64,000 nt of DNA. Origin: Ciborinia camelliae. Lineage: Eukaryota; Ascomycota; Leotiomycetes; Helotiales; Sclerotiniaceae. A program made the position numbers and the translations under genes. The stretch lies in assembly GCA_025890175.1 (NCBI GenBank), contig JANPYM010000002.1, positions 4,240,957 through 4,304,956 on the forward strand, written 5' to 3'. Under the pieces are notes generated by a model that saw only the letters and a program-made list of their open reading frames with translations, made no database searches and was not told where the DNA came from. This document shows, piece by piece, positions 1-10,476 of this stretch; within the stretch, counting starts at the first letter, position 1; each line of letters begins with the position of its first letter.

Positions 1-916
1 ATTGGTCTCATTTACCTAATCATTATTTCTTTCTTCTCATTCTCATTCTATTTCCCTATTCACATGAAGTACATTATACCTCAAGGACACCGTCCCATGC
101 ACTTCTATCAACTCATTATTTGGCGATGGTTAGCGGCTATAGCCACTTATTTCTTCCTGTCACTTTCTTATTCTCTCATATCCCTTGCATTCCAATTTCC
201 ATTCTCATCGGGGCACAAGACTGTAACTATGGTTGAGACTCCTGCTACAGCATATGGAAGGGGCACTTTTGTTGTGTACTGGATGCTCAATTGGGTGGGA
301 ATGGCAGCGATGGGTTTGGCTTGTGAAAATGTTACTATGATCATAGGACAGCCATGGACAGCATTGTGGTTAATCTTTTGGGTCATTACGAATGTGTCTA
401 CAAGTTTCTATTCAATTGATCTGGCATCAAAGTTTTATTATTGGGGATATGCATGGCCACTACATAATAGTAAGTCTCTTTCTATCTCTTCTCAAGTGTT
501 CAACAGTCCGGGTTAGCGGATTAGATATAAAATCATTCATTATTCGAAAAGGTTTGCATCTTTTAAATTGGTTTCAATGTATGAAATCAATTCAAATCAC
601 CAAGCATTTCTCATTATCGGACGATAATCTGGACTGTTGGAAACACTTATCTCTTCTGAATCTCTAATCCCGACTGTCAACCAGAGCTAACGAAGCAATA
701 GTTGTGGAGGCCAGTAGACAGCTTCTCTTTGATCTTCACTCGCGGATAGGTCTAAACTTCGGTGTTTTGTTCGCCTGGGTTGCAATCAATACCCTGTTGT
801 TTCCAGTATGTTGTTATTTCATGAGATGGAAGACATTGAAGGGGGATAATAAGATGATGGATAGGAAGGGTAATGTTAAGGTGGAATCGGAGATTAGAGA
901 GTCAAAATCGGCATGA
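1..916 (+). CDS. SNG1/DUF3533-family membrane protein, 3' part
   Basis: The gene enters from outside the window; the frame is open to base 1, so the ATG at 64 need not be the start. Exons are <1..469 and 702..916. The donor GTAAGT is at 470, a GCTAAC branch point lies near 686-691 and the acceptor TAG ends at 701. Splicing joins AAT-A|TT into Asn-Ile-Val-Glu. The product has several hydrophobic segments (around LAAIATYFFLSLSYSLISLA, VYWMLNWVGMAAMGLA, WLIFWVITNVSTSFY and FGVLFAWVAINTLLFPVCC) and a charged tail. A pattern of late TM segments, then GYAWPLHNIVEASRQLLFD and a last TM, fits the fungal DUF3533 family that includes yeast Sng1 (nitrosoguanidine resistance, plasma membrane). Family placement is from memory of the motif layout; the substrate is unknown. 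Confidence 0.7.
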
Positions 917-2424
917 AAGATGGGGAGAAGATAGAAGATGAAGAAAAGGATAATGAAGGAGAAGGTATTTGACAAGTGCTTTCATGGCATGGCATCCGAG
1001 GGGTAGAACGGAGCGAGTTCTGACTGATGTGATGATCAGGGCACTTTGGTGCCTCTGATGTACCTGGTGATAAGAAACTACTACGACTTAAACTACAACT
1101 AATACTGTATAGATATTAATACTGATAGAGCTTTAATAACTACAAATTTCGGAGACTTGAACATTCTTTTCAAAGGGGAATCCTAAGAAGATACCGATGC
1201 TGAGTTTTCTGGTACCTGGCTACTGGCTACTGGCTACTGGCTACTGGCATTTTGATTGCCTTGATTGACTTTTAAAGATCTTATGAGGTCAAATGAATGA
1301 TAATCTTAGATATCTGATGACTTGAAATTTCTGGAAATTTCTTGCTTGTCTGGGTATGTATGTCTTGCTTAGGTAGGAGGTACCTATATGTATAATAGTA
1401 GGTAGACTTGAATGGGTATTGTTATATCGACTCGGCCGGGATACGAGAAGGATACGAAAGAAAGGATGTTAAGAGGGAGGGAGGGGGAGGGGAGAGGAGG
1501 GGAGAGAGGTAGTGGCGAGAGGGATTAGATGGGAGGTAGGAGGGAAGTAGAGTAAGGGGGAGAGGGAAGGGTCATTTTGGAGTCGTAGAAAGATGCAAGA
1601 TCATGGTGGCAAGTTTAACGAAAATCCAATTTTGTATGAGATGTTGGCAGGTGTAATCTCACAACGAGGTTGGAGTTTGCATGCGGAGGATGTTAAGTTT
1701 GTCGGAGCTCGAAACCTACTGAGATACATGTCCGTTCTTGTAAGCAATGAATCGGTGTGGAGGCGCAAGGCTCAGCTTCTGCGAGAGCAAGGATTCGTTA
1801 CCTTCTAGAAACATTCTCCGCGTCGATCTCCATGAGGTTGGTTGTGATGATCCTCCTCCTTGCTTACATGTACTTTCGAGATTGGTGATAACTTTGAAAG
1901 GCTCATCACTACCTCTCTACTATCAAATTATTGAATATAGAATTTTAATGTCATGTCCAGAAGACACTTGATGGGGGTGACTACTGAAATAATTTTTAAC
2001 CACCTCTTCCTAAAGTCCGAAATGCAATACTTATTATCTATCATTTAACTTTCCCGCGATTCACCTCTAAACTAGCCTCAGTAGTACACCAACAGTACAT
2101 CCAGTTCTTATTATCTCCCGGCAAACGATATCCGAGCATCCAAAACATCGATTGAAAATGACCTATACATCCTTTTATTTTACGTCCCTTCAATCTCGCC
2201 CGCAACATGAATTACTCAGGTATAGAGTAAGATTTCTTGGCTTCATGTATGGTGACGTCGATTTTATTCGCCGAGCCTTGTGATGAATATTGACTGCATT
2301 AAGCTTGAAGAAGATGTTGAAAAGAAAGTTAATAACTTAATATTTAACTCACCCTATAGAACTTCTAGAGTTGCCCATAAAATATATATATTCAACATAA
2401 ATATATCAAGTTTCGAGTAACACG
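917..2424. other. Intergenic region with short repeats and a G-quadruplex-type run
   Basis: No convincing gene is seen. A 7-bp CTACTGG repeat (about five copies) lies near 1215-1246. A purine-rich block around 1470-1570 contains four G-tracts of 3-5 separated by single A (1475-1492). A short ATG frame at 1593-1808 has no recognisable domain and is not called. Confidence 0.6.
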
Positions 2425-3315
2425 ATGGCAGCTCATGAATATTACAATCCTTCTCCACAGACGGTACCAGGTCCAGGTATACTGAAACCAACTGCTGGAT
2501 ATCCAACATCGACATATCGTCAACAGCCACAATATGATATTCAAATAAATCAACGACCAGAATACCCGCCATCTGCTATCTATCCACAGAGTTATTCACC
2601 TCAACAACCACATTACCCACCTTTGCAACAACCTGGGGAATACAATCCTGCCAGTAGTGGCCCACCTCAACCATACGATCATCAAAGTCCCACCCAACAA
2701 CCTTATCACCGCGATGCACATCATCAATATCCCGCCGTAGAACCTCAATCGTATCAAAATCTCCCACCTCACCTTCGTCCCCGACGTTCAATATCCGAGC
2801 CGCCGGATCCACGATATCTAGCTCATCATATACCAGGCTATCATCATCGTGGACGATCTAGATCCAGATACTCTTCCTCCTCCTCCTCTTCCTCATCCGA
2901 AAGATCAAGTTCACCATCACGATCAAAGATCAGACCTCGTTCACACTGTCGTCAAGCCCGGTCTACAAGATCCATGAGTCGATCTCGTCGTCGAGGAGGT
3001 TCACGTTCACATTCACGATCCCTACATCCACGAGCATCCATACCTAGCCCTCGAGATGGAAATAATCATAAAGATAGAAATACATTCTTCGGAGCATTTG
3101 GTGGAGGAGCCATTGGTGATTTAATAATGCCTGGATTAGGAACTCTAGGTGGGGCGTTATTAGGAGGTGTTGGAGGACGAGAGGTTAGTAGAAATAGATA
3201 TAAGAATGAGAAGAGTGGGAGACGAGGAGGAAGGAGGATATTTGGAGGGTCGAGGAAAACTTATGATGAGGAGTGGAGGGAGGGGAGGATTCAGAGGGGT
3301 GAGATAAGTGAGTGA
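2425..3315 (+). CDS. Disordered RS-rich protein with glycine-zipper-like tail
   Basis: Single-exon frame of 296 aa from a clean ATG. Residues 1-130 are rich in Pro, Gln and Tyr (repeats such as QQPHYPPLQQPG). Residues about 140-210 are Arg/Ser-rich with SRSRSR-type dipeptides and a run of nine serines. Residues about 225-255 form a glycine-rich hydrophobic stretch (FGGGAIGDLIMPGLGTLGGA), resembling glycine-zipper segments. The end is basic then acidic. This three-part layout is common in uncharacterised fungal proteins; RS dipeptides suggest RNA/splicing-factor contacts or phosphorylation, and the glycine zipper suggests membrane or self-association. No enzymatic motif is seen. The function is unknown; that it is a real gene is supported by length and sustained codon pattern. 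Confidence 0.75.
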   Translation: MAAHEYYNPSPQTVPGPGILKPTAGYPTSTYRQQPQYDIQINQRPEYPPSAIYPQSYSPQQPHYPPLQQPGEYNPASSGPPQPYDHQSPTQQPYHRDAHHQYPAVEPQSYQNLPPHLRPRRSISEPPDPRYLAHHIPGYHHRGRSRSRYSSSSSSSSSERSSSPSRSKIRPRSHCRQARSTRSMSRSRRRGGSRSHSRSLHPRASIPSPRDGNNHKDRNTFFGAFGGGAIGDLIMPGLGTLGGALLGGVGGREVSRNRYKNEKSGRRGGRRIFGGSRKTYDEEWREGRIQRGEISE

Positions 3316-4074
3316 TATGGTTGATCAATGGAAAATAATTCATTATTATTGAATGAAGAATATGTACACATAAAAGATTTAGAAAGTTGGTGTATGATGT
3401 GTAATTTTAGTGAGATAGATACCACTGGCAATTGTCGCTGCGATGTTTTTATTCTCCAATTGTATACTGTATTTGAGTTGGGGCTTTGAAACCGATGGGT
3501 TTTGTTCGTTCAGATTTGTTCGTATACTGTACATCCATCTCCTGCTACTGTACATGTAATATGTCGATATTGGGATGCAAGAGAGGTACAATAGCTCCTC
3601 GTGAAACCACCCATCACAAATCGTCGAAGCCGAAGTAACAAAAGGGCACCCATCTTGCGATTGCAATATTATCGATAAGAGAGTTAATTAGTTGAATGCT
3701 TCCGTGAGAGCCGGGAACCAAGCAATATATAGTATGGCAGGGTTCGCTTAGCCTTAAAACCAGCCCCTTCATCACCCCACCAAGCCATGATAGCTACCCG
3801 TCCGATCTCCACCCACACTTTTTTAAAAAACGATCAATTATATTAAATGTTTCTGAAGAAGCAGTACAGTGTAAACAATCCTCATTTCCATTTCCTCATA
3901 GTCAAAATAAAACAAAAAAGTAATCAAGGTGGACAAAATCATGTAGCGGTCGGTAATCACCTCGACAAACATTCAGACTACCCAAGCAACTCCAACTTCA
4001 AACCATCACAACTCAAACATTTTACAACTATTTTGGGTAGTTTTTGATGCAAAAGAACCGCAAAAAGGTGATTT
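3316..4074. other. Intergenic region, no gene seen
   Basis: AT-rich spacer. Minus-strand frame at 3379-3666 has no recognisable features. A T-run on the minus strand (AAAAA at about 4062-4066) serves as the likely RNA polymerase III terminator of the adjacent tRNA. Confidence 0.5.
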
Positions 4075-4186
4075 TGATCACTACGAGGGTCGAACTCGCG
4101 ACCTTGGCGTTTGGACCTGTCTCATGTTCGAAAGAAGAACAGAGAAGATATTAGCACCACGCTCTAACCAACTGAGCTAAGCGACC
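4075..4186 (-). tRNA. tRNA-Ile(AAT) with intron
   Basis: On the minus strand the 7-bp acceptor stem GGTCGCT pairs with AGTGATC (two G-T pairs), followed by an A discriminator at 4075. The D-arm is GCTCAGTTGGTTAGAGC. The anticodon stem TGGTG pairs with CGCCA around loop CTAATA[intron]A, giving anticodon AAT. The T-arm is GCGAGTTCGACCCTCGT. The intron is about 38 nt, placed at the canonical site one base 3' of the anticodon. Mature length is about 73-74 nt. A second, nearly identical gene lies at 9510-9612 with a different intron. Confidence 0.93.
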
Positions 4187-5024
4187 TGATCTGGTTATTT
4201 GATGCAAGGTGGTCACTTGTATGAACCTATGTAGACGTGGCAAATTCGAAATTGTGGTGAATATGGTGGGGTTGGCTGAAAATTTGAACTTAGAGTGGAG
4301 TACCGTAGGTGGGCGATATCGGGAACGGGAGTTCGGACCAGACGTATTAGTCTTGGTCGGATATTGTTCGGCTTGGCACGGCATCACGATGGACTATGTA
4401 CATTATTATGCATGTATATACAGTAGGTATGGCTTGCGTTTGTGAATTTTTCATATATTGTCAGTATTCCGTAAAGAGATTCGAAGTTCACCATATGTAT
4501 ATCAAGTCCCCACGAAAAGACAAGACGCCCTTAAGACTTTGACTACCGATACATAGTTCCTGGAATGTGCATTCGAATGTAAGGTTATGTTATGCCCCAC
4601 TTTATGCAGAAGATTCTAAGTAACCATATCGAAACCCCTTCTCCATATCCACGAAATCAAGAACATTTGCAAAGATTTGTACTGGCAGTCCCGTTTGATT
4701 TGATCGTCGTTTTCCATTCAATAGATATGATTTTCATTATAGAGAATTCAATTGGTATCTTTATTCAAAAATATTTTGAACGAAGTGTTTATTCCTCCAG
4801 TATACCTATATTATTACATATTGAACGCCACATAGATTGCCCGCCTTCCTTTCACTCCATCACAATCCCATCTCATATTCATCCATCTTCTCCCTTTCAT
4901 ACATCGCCTCTCTAATCTCAACTCCGTTCAAGCCACTGATATTCCTTCATCCACTCTTCCATGATCTATCTCCTCTCTCACAATCATCATAGCCATAACC
5001 TCAAACCCAAGCCCAAAGTCTCAT
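4187..5024. other. Intergenic region, no gene seen
   Basis: Small frames at 4209-4445 and 4592-4915 show no domain, no codon bias and no splice context, and are left out. The right end should contain the 3' UTR of the minus-strand secreted protein gene. Confidence 0.5.
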
Positions 5025-6224
5025 CTATATCATAGCCTCTCTTCTCAACTTTGCTGCCCCGATAGCAGCATTACAAGCTGTCTCCTGGGTTTCACATTGG
5101 GCCTCCCCGCCCGCCAAACTTCCATTATTCGCCGCATCAGCACACGCATTATGTTGAATACTACAAGATCTCTGAAGAGCAGCTCCTTCGCCCACAAAAG
5201 TATCGCCATTAACAGAGAAAGGACGATCGCCTGCAGAGGAAACAACTGGAGGCGGTGTACCCCCGAGTGTACCGGTGAATGTTTGCACATTAGTTCCGGT
5301 TGCCGCGGTTGATGTAGAAGAGGCAGAAGCAGATACAGGGGAGGCAACGGAGGCAATAGATGTAGTGGAAGATGACTCGGTTGCTACGGCTGCAACAGCC
5401 GTGATTGTGCTTGTTACTTCCGCGGCACACTCATCACCGGTAGCATCTGAAGTTGAGTTGCTTGAAGAGGTAGAAGTGGTAGTAGCCGTCGAAGTAGAGC
5501 TTGCTGAGACTCCGGCAACAGCTGCTGTAATCTCATCGGCGGTAGCATCATCAACAAGGAGATTTTGAGTAAAGATACAACCCGGTGAATCTCCCTCAGT
5601 ATCACAAGTATGACCAGCAGCAGTTGGATCGCCGATGGTTCCTGGAGCGAATGTACCGGAGAGAAGAGCTTCTTGAGGATCAGCTCCAATAGACGCAAGT
5701 TGCTTAGCGAGTGATAGAACGACAGCTTTATTGGTAGCGGCAGCGTTTGGTGAAGCCGGGTCTTGATGTTGTTGAACGGCTTGAATTTCGGGGTTTACGG
5801 CAGTTTCGTTGCAAATAACGGAGGCGAGGCCGACTGATCCAGTGTTTCTCTCGAGTGCGGCATACATCAATGCATCGGCCATACCGGTGACATTATTGGC
5901 TGCTTTTGCATTGGTGAAAGCTTGATCGGCCGTTGCTTGATGAAGACAATCGGGATTGGTAATAGTGCCGGCGCCGGCAACGGCGGCAGCGTTACCCAAA
6001 AGACCGAAGACTGGATCTTCGATTTTGTTGGGATTGTTAATGTTCAGGTTAACACGAACACCATCGAGGAATCGATTGTGGGAATGTTCTTGAGGAACTT
6101 CACGACCTCTTAACATTCGCTTTGGTATCGGTGGGAGACTGAATTTGTTCTTTGGTTCTGCGACAGGTGCGGTAGATACCAAGCCGAGAACGACGACAAG
6201 GAGAGTTGCGGCTTCGTACTTCAT
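5025..6224 (-). CDS. Secreted Ser/Thr/Ala-rich protein with conserved N-terminal domain
   Basis: Single-exon frame of 399 aa. The frame is open upstream to 6506, but the ATG at 6224 is chosen because it begins a good signal peptide (MKYEAATLLVVVLGLVSTAPV) and because a TATA-like element lies about 250 bp upstream. Residues about 60-235 form a compact domain with paired cysteines and motifs NTGSVGLASVICNETAVNPE, QHQDPAS and TFAPGTIGDPTAAGHTCD. A Ser/Thr-rich linker (about 240-325) of the O-glycosylated type follows. The C-terminal part has four Cys and a dibasic LRRE near the end. I recognise the domain as one seen in many secreted fungal proteins of unknown biochemical role. No GPI-type hydrophobic tail is seen. 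Function is not assigned. Confidence 0.85.
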   Translation of the reverse strand: MKYEAATLLVVVLGLVSTAPVAEPKNKFSLPPIPKRMLRGREVPQEHSHNRFLDGVRVNLNINNPNKIEDPVFGLLGNAAAVAGAGTITNPDCLHQATADQAFTNAKAANNVTGMADALMYAALERNTGSVGLASVICNETAVNPEIQAVQQHQDPASPNAAATNKAVVLSLAKQLASIGADPQEALLSGTFAPGTIGDPTAAGHTCDTEGDSPGCIFTQNLLVDDATADEITAAVAGVSASSTSTATTTSTSSSNSTSDATGDECAAEVTSTITAVAAVATESSSTTSIASVASPVSASASSTSTAATGTNVQTFTGTLGGTPPPVVSSAGDRPFSVNGDTFVGEGAALQRSCSIQHNACADAANNGSLAGGEAQCETQETACNAAIGAAKLRREAMI

Positions 6225-8368
6225 TATGATGATGCTGATGATTGAAGTTGATAACAGTAAAGTTTTAAAACTTGAAAATAGATGGTAATTGACTAAAATT
6301 AGTGTATAAAGAAGGACCGGCCTAAGTTGAAATTGAAATTTATTTCGAGAGGTAGAATTTAAAGAGTGTATAAAGTTGAAGTTCTCAGAACTGAACAAGA
6401 AGAGAATGTAGATGTAGCTGAAAGGAAGGTTGCAAATGCGATGAGAAAATGGACTTGACAAATTTCTAGACCTTTTTATATCTTGAACCATTAACGCCCC
6501 TATCAATAATCAAGTCTGTATCAGCCTGGCAGGCGACTACCAGGTCGTATAATCTGCCTCTATCACATGGAGTTTCCACACTTGTGAATTCTTTTAGGTT
6601 CCGTAGATCATACGGTAAGGGGAACGGGGTCAATGATCCAAATATCATCTGAAGAATCCTGCTCAATAAAACAAGCGCGTAATGAACCACATTCATCATA
6701 GTACATTGTATATGTGACTGAAGTCCAGATGAATTATCGGTCATCCTCCGGATTGGTTGGAGTATATCAAATCAATCTGGTTCCTGCATGTTAGATAGCT
6801 CTTTTAATACCTAGATATTGCACCAACAGTCTCAAATAATGATACAGGGTCCTTCAATGACCTCTCTGACAGCCATCTGGGATCCGAATTTACATATCTG
6901 AAGAGATGAGATGAATGATCATTGATGACATCGCCTAAAGTCAATGGCCTCGTCCCAAAGCTGGTACATTGGAAGCATGATATTCCTTTGACAGTCTCAT
7001 GAAACCTAGGCATTGAAATCGCGCAATATGTCATGATTGGGGAAATTGATGTGATGGTGTTGATATGAGACGAACCTTGTCGCAGAAGTAAGATCTGATT
7101 CCAAGCGATGTCTCCAACCCCTCTGGGGTAATCACACGTGACATCCATCCACCCATTTGAATGTCTTAATAGGATGCCATGTATTTTATCTGACTTGTTA
7201 CCGTCACAGAAGTTCAGATGGAACTGTTAATCAAACTCCCTCGCGATCATTTTGGAATGTAATAAGAGTAAGGACAGAGCCATTATTCTGATAGGTATCA
7301 CCTGATACAGATAAATCAGCAGCAAACAAATAATACAAATGACAAATGATTGTAGTAGTATTATTAGTTAGTTGGATAATATATTCGAATGCATAGCGAG
7401 TTTAATTCTAGAAGAATAAAATGTTCATATTTATTTATATTGATATTGTATGATTATGGACCTAAGCTACTGATTCCTGCAACACATATTGAAAACCCAC
7501 TTTCTCTTAATACACAGTGTTCGCAGTGATGCTGCCGTCATCTTGGCTGCTCGTGAAGAGCGGCTCTTGCGTTCGCCCAACTTCGTATGGATGCCCGCGT
7601 GATTTCCTTGGAGTATGACTTCACGGCCACGGATTTTAACAAAAGAGTGATGGAAATTTGAATAGCAGTATCAAAATGGTAGTAAGATTATTAGGTAGTT
7701 TCCAATGTTTTGGACTTGCTAACAGGGGAAGTTGTGATGCTATAGAGGCTAAATTCGGAATCACATTTACTCAATGCTCAATTCTTTGCTTGGGATCCTA
7801 CTGTGGTCTTAAATTGCCTGAATCTCTGGGTGGATGAAGCAAGCGTATTGTGTTGGAGTGTCATCATAAGCTATTCTGCTAATCTCCAACTATCTCTTGT
7901 AAACTTCTTTCATAGATTCTCCTGCGTATTTTGAATTACCAAATACCTTATTCTCAAATGATCCCCTGGAAGTAAAATTATCTGAATTTGTTTGGTGACA
8001 TTGTATACCCCTTTCCACCCAAGGCAAATAAGTCCCTGGCGGTACCATTGCCAGTGCGAGAAACAAGGTAGTCTGCTATCACATCTGTTGCAACTCCCCA
8101 TCACGTCGATAGTCAACATGGTGCAGGCGAGGTGCACCGTAGACATTTCCGAATTGGTCGAATTCGGAAGGATACAAATCATGAAGATTTTCATCTAGCG
8201 GAGCTTTGATGTGGTGGGGATCGTGGGGTAAATAAATTAGGGAGTCTGAGACCTACCACTTAACGAATATCAGAAAAGTTTAACTCACTACTCCACTTAA
8301 CGCAGAGTTTTTTTGAATGACTTACTCCATAACCCCAAATGAAGCACACTCTAACATATAAAATCACA
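6225..8368. other. Intergenic region, no gene seen
   Basis: Beyond the promoter of the minus-strand gene at 5025-6224, several 60-110 codon frames occur on both strands (for example 6804-7148 minus, 7910-8194 minus). They overlap one another and show no domains, so they are not called. Confidence 0.5.
6471..6480 (-). promoter_or_regulatory. TATA-like element for the secreted protein gene
   Basis: Minus strand reads TATAAAAAGG, about 250 bp upstream of the chosen start at 6224. This supports the downstream ATG rather than the longest open frame. Confidence 0.4.
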
Positions 8369-8455
8369 GGCCTGATAGTTCAGTGGTAGAATTCTTGCTT
8401 TGGGTTGTTCAATCTAAAATGTAAGAGGTCTCCGGTTCAATCCCGGATTAGGCCC
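8369..8455 (+). tRNA. tRNA-Pro(TGG) with intron
   Basis: The acceptor stem GGCCTGA pairs with TTAGGCC and the discriminator is C, as is usual in eukaryotic tRNA-Pro. The D-arm is GTTCAGTGGTAGAAT. The anticodon stem CTTGC pairs with GTAAG around TTTGGG[intron]T, giving anticodon TGG. The T-arm is TCCGGTTCAATCCCGGA. The intron is about 15 nt at the canonical position. A T5 run at 8467-8471 is the likely Pol III terminator. Confidence 0.93.
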
Positions 8456-9049
8456 TGTCACATATCTTTTTGCCGTTACAGATGTTGCCACCGGGATTGT
8501 GCGTACCGGCGGACTTTTGGCCTCCTCCTAGGCTTCTACACACACACTATTAGGTCTCACGGAGTCACAGCGTGCTGCTAGTATCTTGGCCGACTGTCAT
8601 TTTGGTCCCCTTGGGAAAGTGGATAAAAGGTCAATGATTGGTGGTATACCGGAGCTGAAGACCCTCCCTTATGTGGGAATACTCCACTACAGCGGAACCG
8701 TGAGGTGGATCAGATTAAATCGAATATTGTGCTCCTATTATTCACTTATGAATCTATGATGAACTTAAATCCTCCAAGTACGTATGGTTGCTTGGTAGCT
8801 GTTGAAGATATATCATATTACATGTAGACTAGTATTTATTGGATTCGGCGTTCAGGTCTTTATGCCGACTTTCCCTCTGATAATAGCACCCTGAGAGGTC
8901 CGTTTATGACAATAGACAATAGCAAGCCAGGCACTAGATGACTTTCAAAAAAGTAGATGTAGTTCCAAAGATTTCTCTCCACACGGATAAACGTAGAGCA
9001 AGTTAAGATTCCCTATTGTCAAATAAAGGAAACACGTTTCATATAATCG
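8456..9049. other. tRNA spacer, no gene seen
   Basis: Short spacer between tRNA-Pro and tRNA-Ser. It holds only the Pol III terminator of tRNA-Pro; nothing else is recognised. Confidence 0.5.
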
Positions 9050-9144
9050 GGCATGTTGCCAGAGTGGTTAATGGGTAAGACTTGAATGAATAATTCGGTT
9101 ATCTTATGGTTTCGGCCTCGTAGGTTCAAATCCTGCACATGTCG
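9050..9144 (+). tRNA. tRNA-Ser(TGA) with intron and long variable arm
   Basis: The acceptor stem GGCATGT pairs with ACATGTC, with the G discriminator usual for tRNA-Ser. D-arm residues are GCCAGAGTGGTTAATGGG. The anticodon stem TAAGA pairs with TCTTA around CTTGAA, giving anticodon TGA, with an intron of about 13-14 nt. A type II variable arm (GGTTTCGGCCTC) and T-arm GTAGGTTCAAATCCTGC follow. T-rich sequence directly downstream fits Pol III termination. Confidence 0.92.
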
Positions 9145-9509
9145 TTTGGCTTTCTTTTATTTTTTTGCCAATTTTCTGGGGGAAAGGCTCTCCAACACCT
9201 TCCCAATTATTTTTCTCCAGCACTTCGCAAAAGGCAAAAGTAATCCTTTTAATCATTATTACGAGAGTCCGAATGACATAAGGGAATAAATAGTCTCCCT
9301 ACCTACTTTACTACTTTTTTCGATAAAGTAGATGGATAGATAGCATTACATTTTCACCCCACCTACCTCCACCATATCCAACACGCACCACAAAGGAAAA
9401 AAAAACAAAAACTCTTCAACCCACCACAACTTCTTCAATCCTGAACTATTTTCGACTATTTTTGAACCAAAATGAAACCCCGAACTAGTTGCAAATTGCA
9501 AAAGGATAA
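9145..9509. other. tRNA spacer
   Basis: Spacer between tRNA-Ser and the second tRNA-Ile. It contains the T-run of tRNA-Ser and, on the minus strand, a TTTT from AAAA at 9500-9503 that would end tRNA-Ile. No gene is seen. Confidence 0.5.
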
Positions 9510-9612
9510 TGATCACTGGCGGGGTCGAACCGCCGACCTTGGCGTCACATATTGCTCTGAATGAACAGAGTATATATTAGCACCACGCTCTAACCAACTG
9601 AGCTAAGCGACC
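9510..9612 (-). tRNA. tRNA-Ile(AAT) with intron, second copy
   Basis: Same 5' half as the copy at 4075-4186 (acceptor GGTCGCT/AGTGATC, D-arm, anticodon arm TGGTG-CTAATA). The T-stem differs slightly (GGCGGTTCGACCCCGCC). The intron is about 30 nt and unrelated in sequence to that of the first copy, although it can itself form a CTCTG/CAGAG stem. Mature length is about 73 nt. Confidence 0.93.
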
Positions 9613-10476
9613 TGATCAGTTGCTAATTGGATGGGAGGAGACGGACAAAAAGGAACTATAATGTCAAAGTGGAGGCTTGACAAGAAAGAGAAGAGAGGGG
9701 AGTGGGTGGGGAACAACCTTCTTATCTGCTTGATGAGGGCGAGGCTCTTCATCATTCCGAGTAATTAGAACCTTCAGCCCTTTGTCTTCCAATTATTAGC
9801 AAATAAACTCCTCAAATACCATCGAAGCCCTTAGATTATGTATTGCAGCGCGGTTTGGGCAATTGGATCTCCCTGATTAGCCACCCCCATTCGGATGCGC
9901 AATAGCGACAAAAAGGGGATTTAATTCCCTCGGAACTACTGACTGGCGTCTGGCTTTCTCTGAATAAAGCGCCATCCAGGCTTTTGAGACAAAAATTATC
10001 ACAGTGGAGTAGTGGATGTGGGATGGGAGATGGATGGGTGGTGAGCAACGGATAGGGAGGAAGGGGTGAGAGCAATGCGAGTGACGGTAGCTTGTAGATC
10101 TCAAACATCCCGCCCCGCCGTCGATGGGAAGTAAATTCCTTCTCATAACAATAATCAAGAATGATGCGAGAAGCCTGACATCTGATGCCGATGAAAAAAA
10201 GGGCAATGTCTATTTTTGAATAGCTGCCACTGCAGCGAAGGTATTTCAATAATAACGATACGTAATTCCTCATATACAACAAAGAAAGGATGCACTCTTA
10301 GGTAGATCCTTCGAAAAGCAAAGACCAATAAACGGACGCCTTAAAGTCAACTGGTACCCCCTCCCCCCATCTCCAATCCTATCCCGATATGTGTATTCAT
10401 CTAATCTTATGCGCCATTGTCATTCCTTTCCTTTCGCCCAGTCACATACAACAAGAATGATGGCAAAGTGTCACTT
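9613..10476. other. Intergenic region, no gene seen
   Basis: A 148-codon minus frame (9836-10282) is low-complexity (PPYPLLTTHPSPIPHPLLH) with no splice or domain support and is not called. The right end is 3' UTR of the minus-strand gene at 10477-11401. Confidence 0.5.

Noticed and set aside
1593..1971. Overlapping short frames downstream of the SNG1-like gene
   Set aside because: No domain and no convincing splice pair.
9836..10282. 148-codon minus frame
   Set aside because: Low-complexity Pro/Leu/His composition and no recognisable feature; likely a chance frame.
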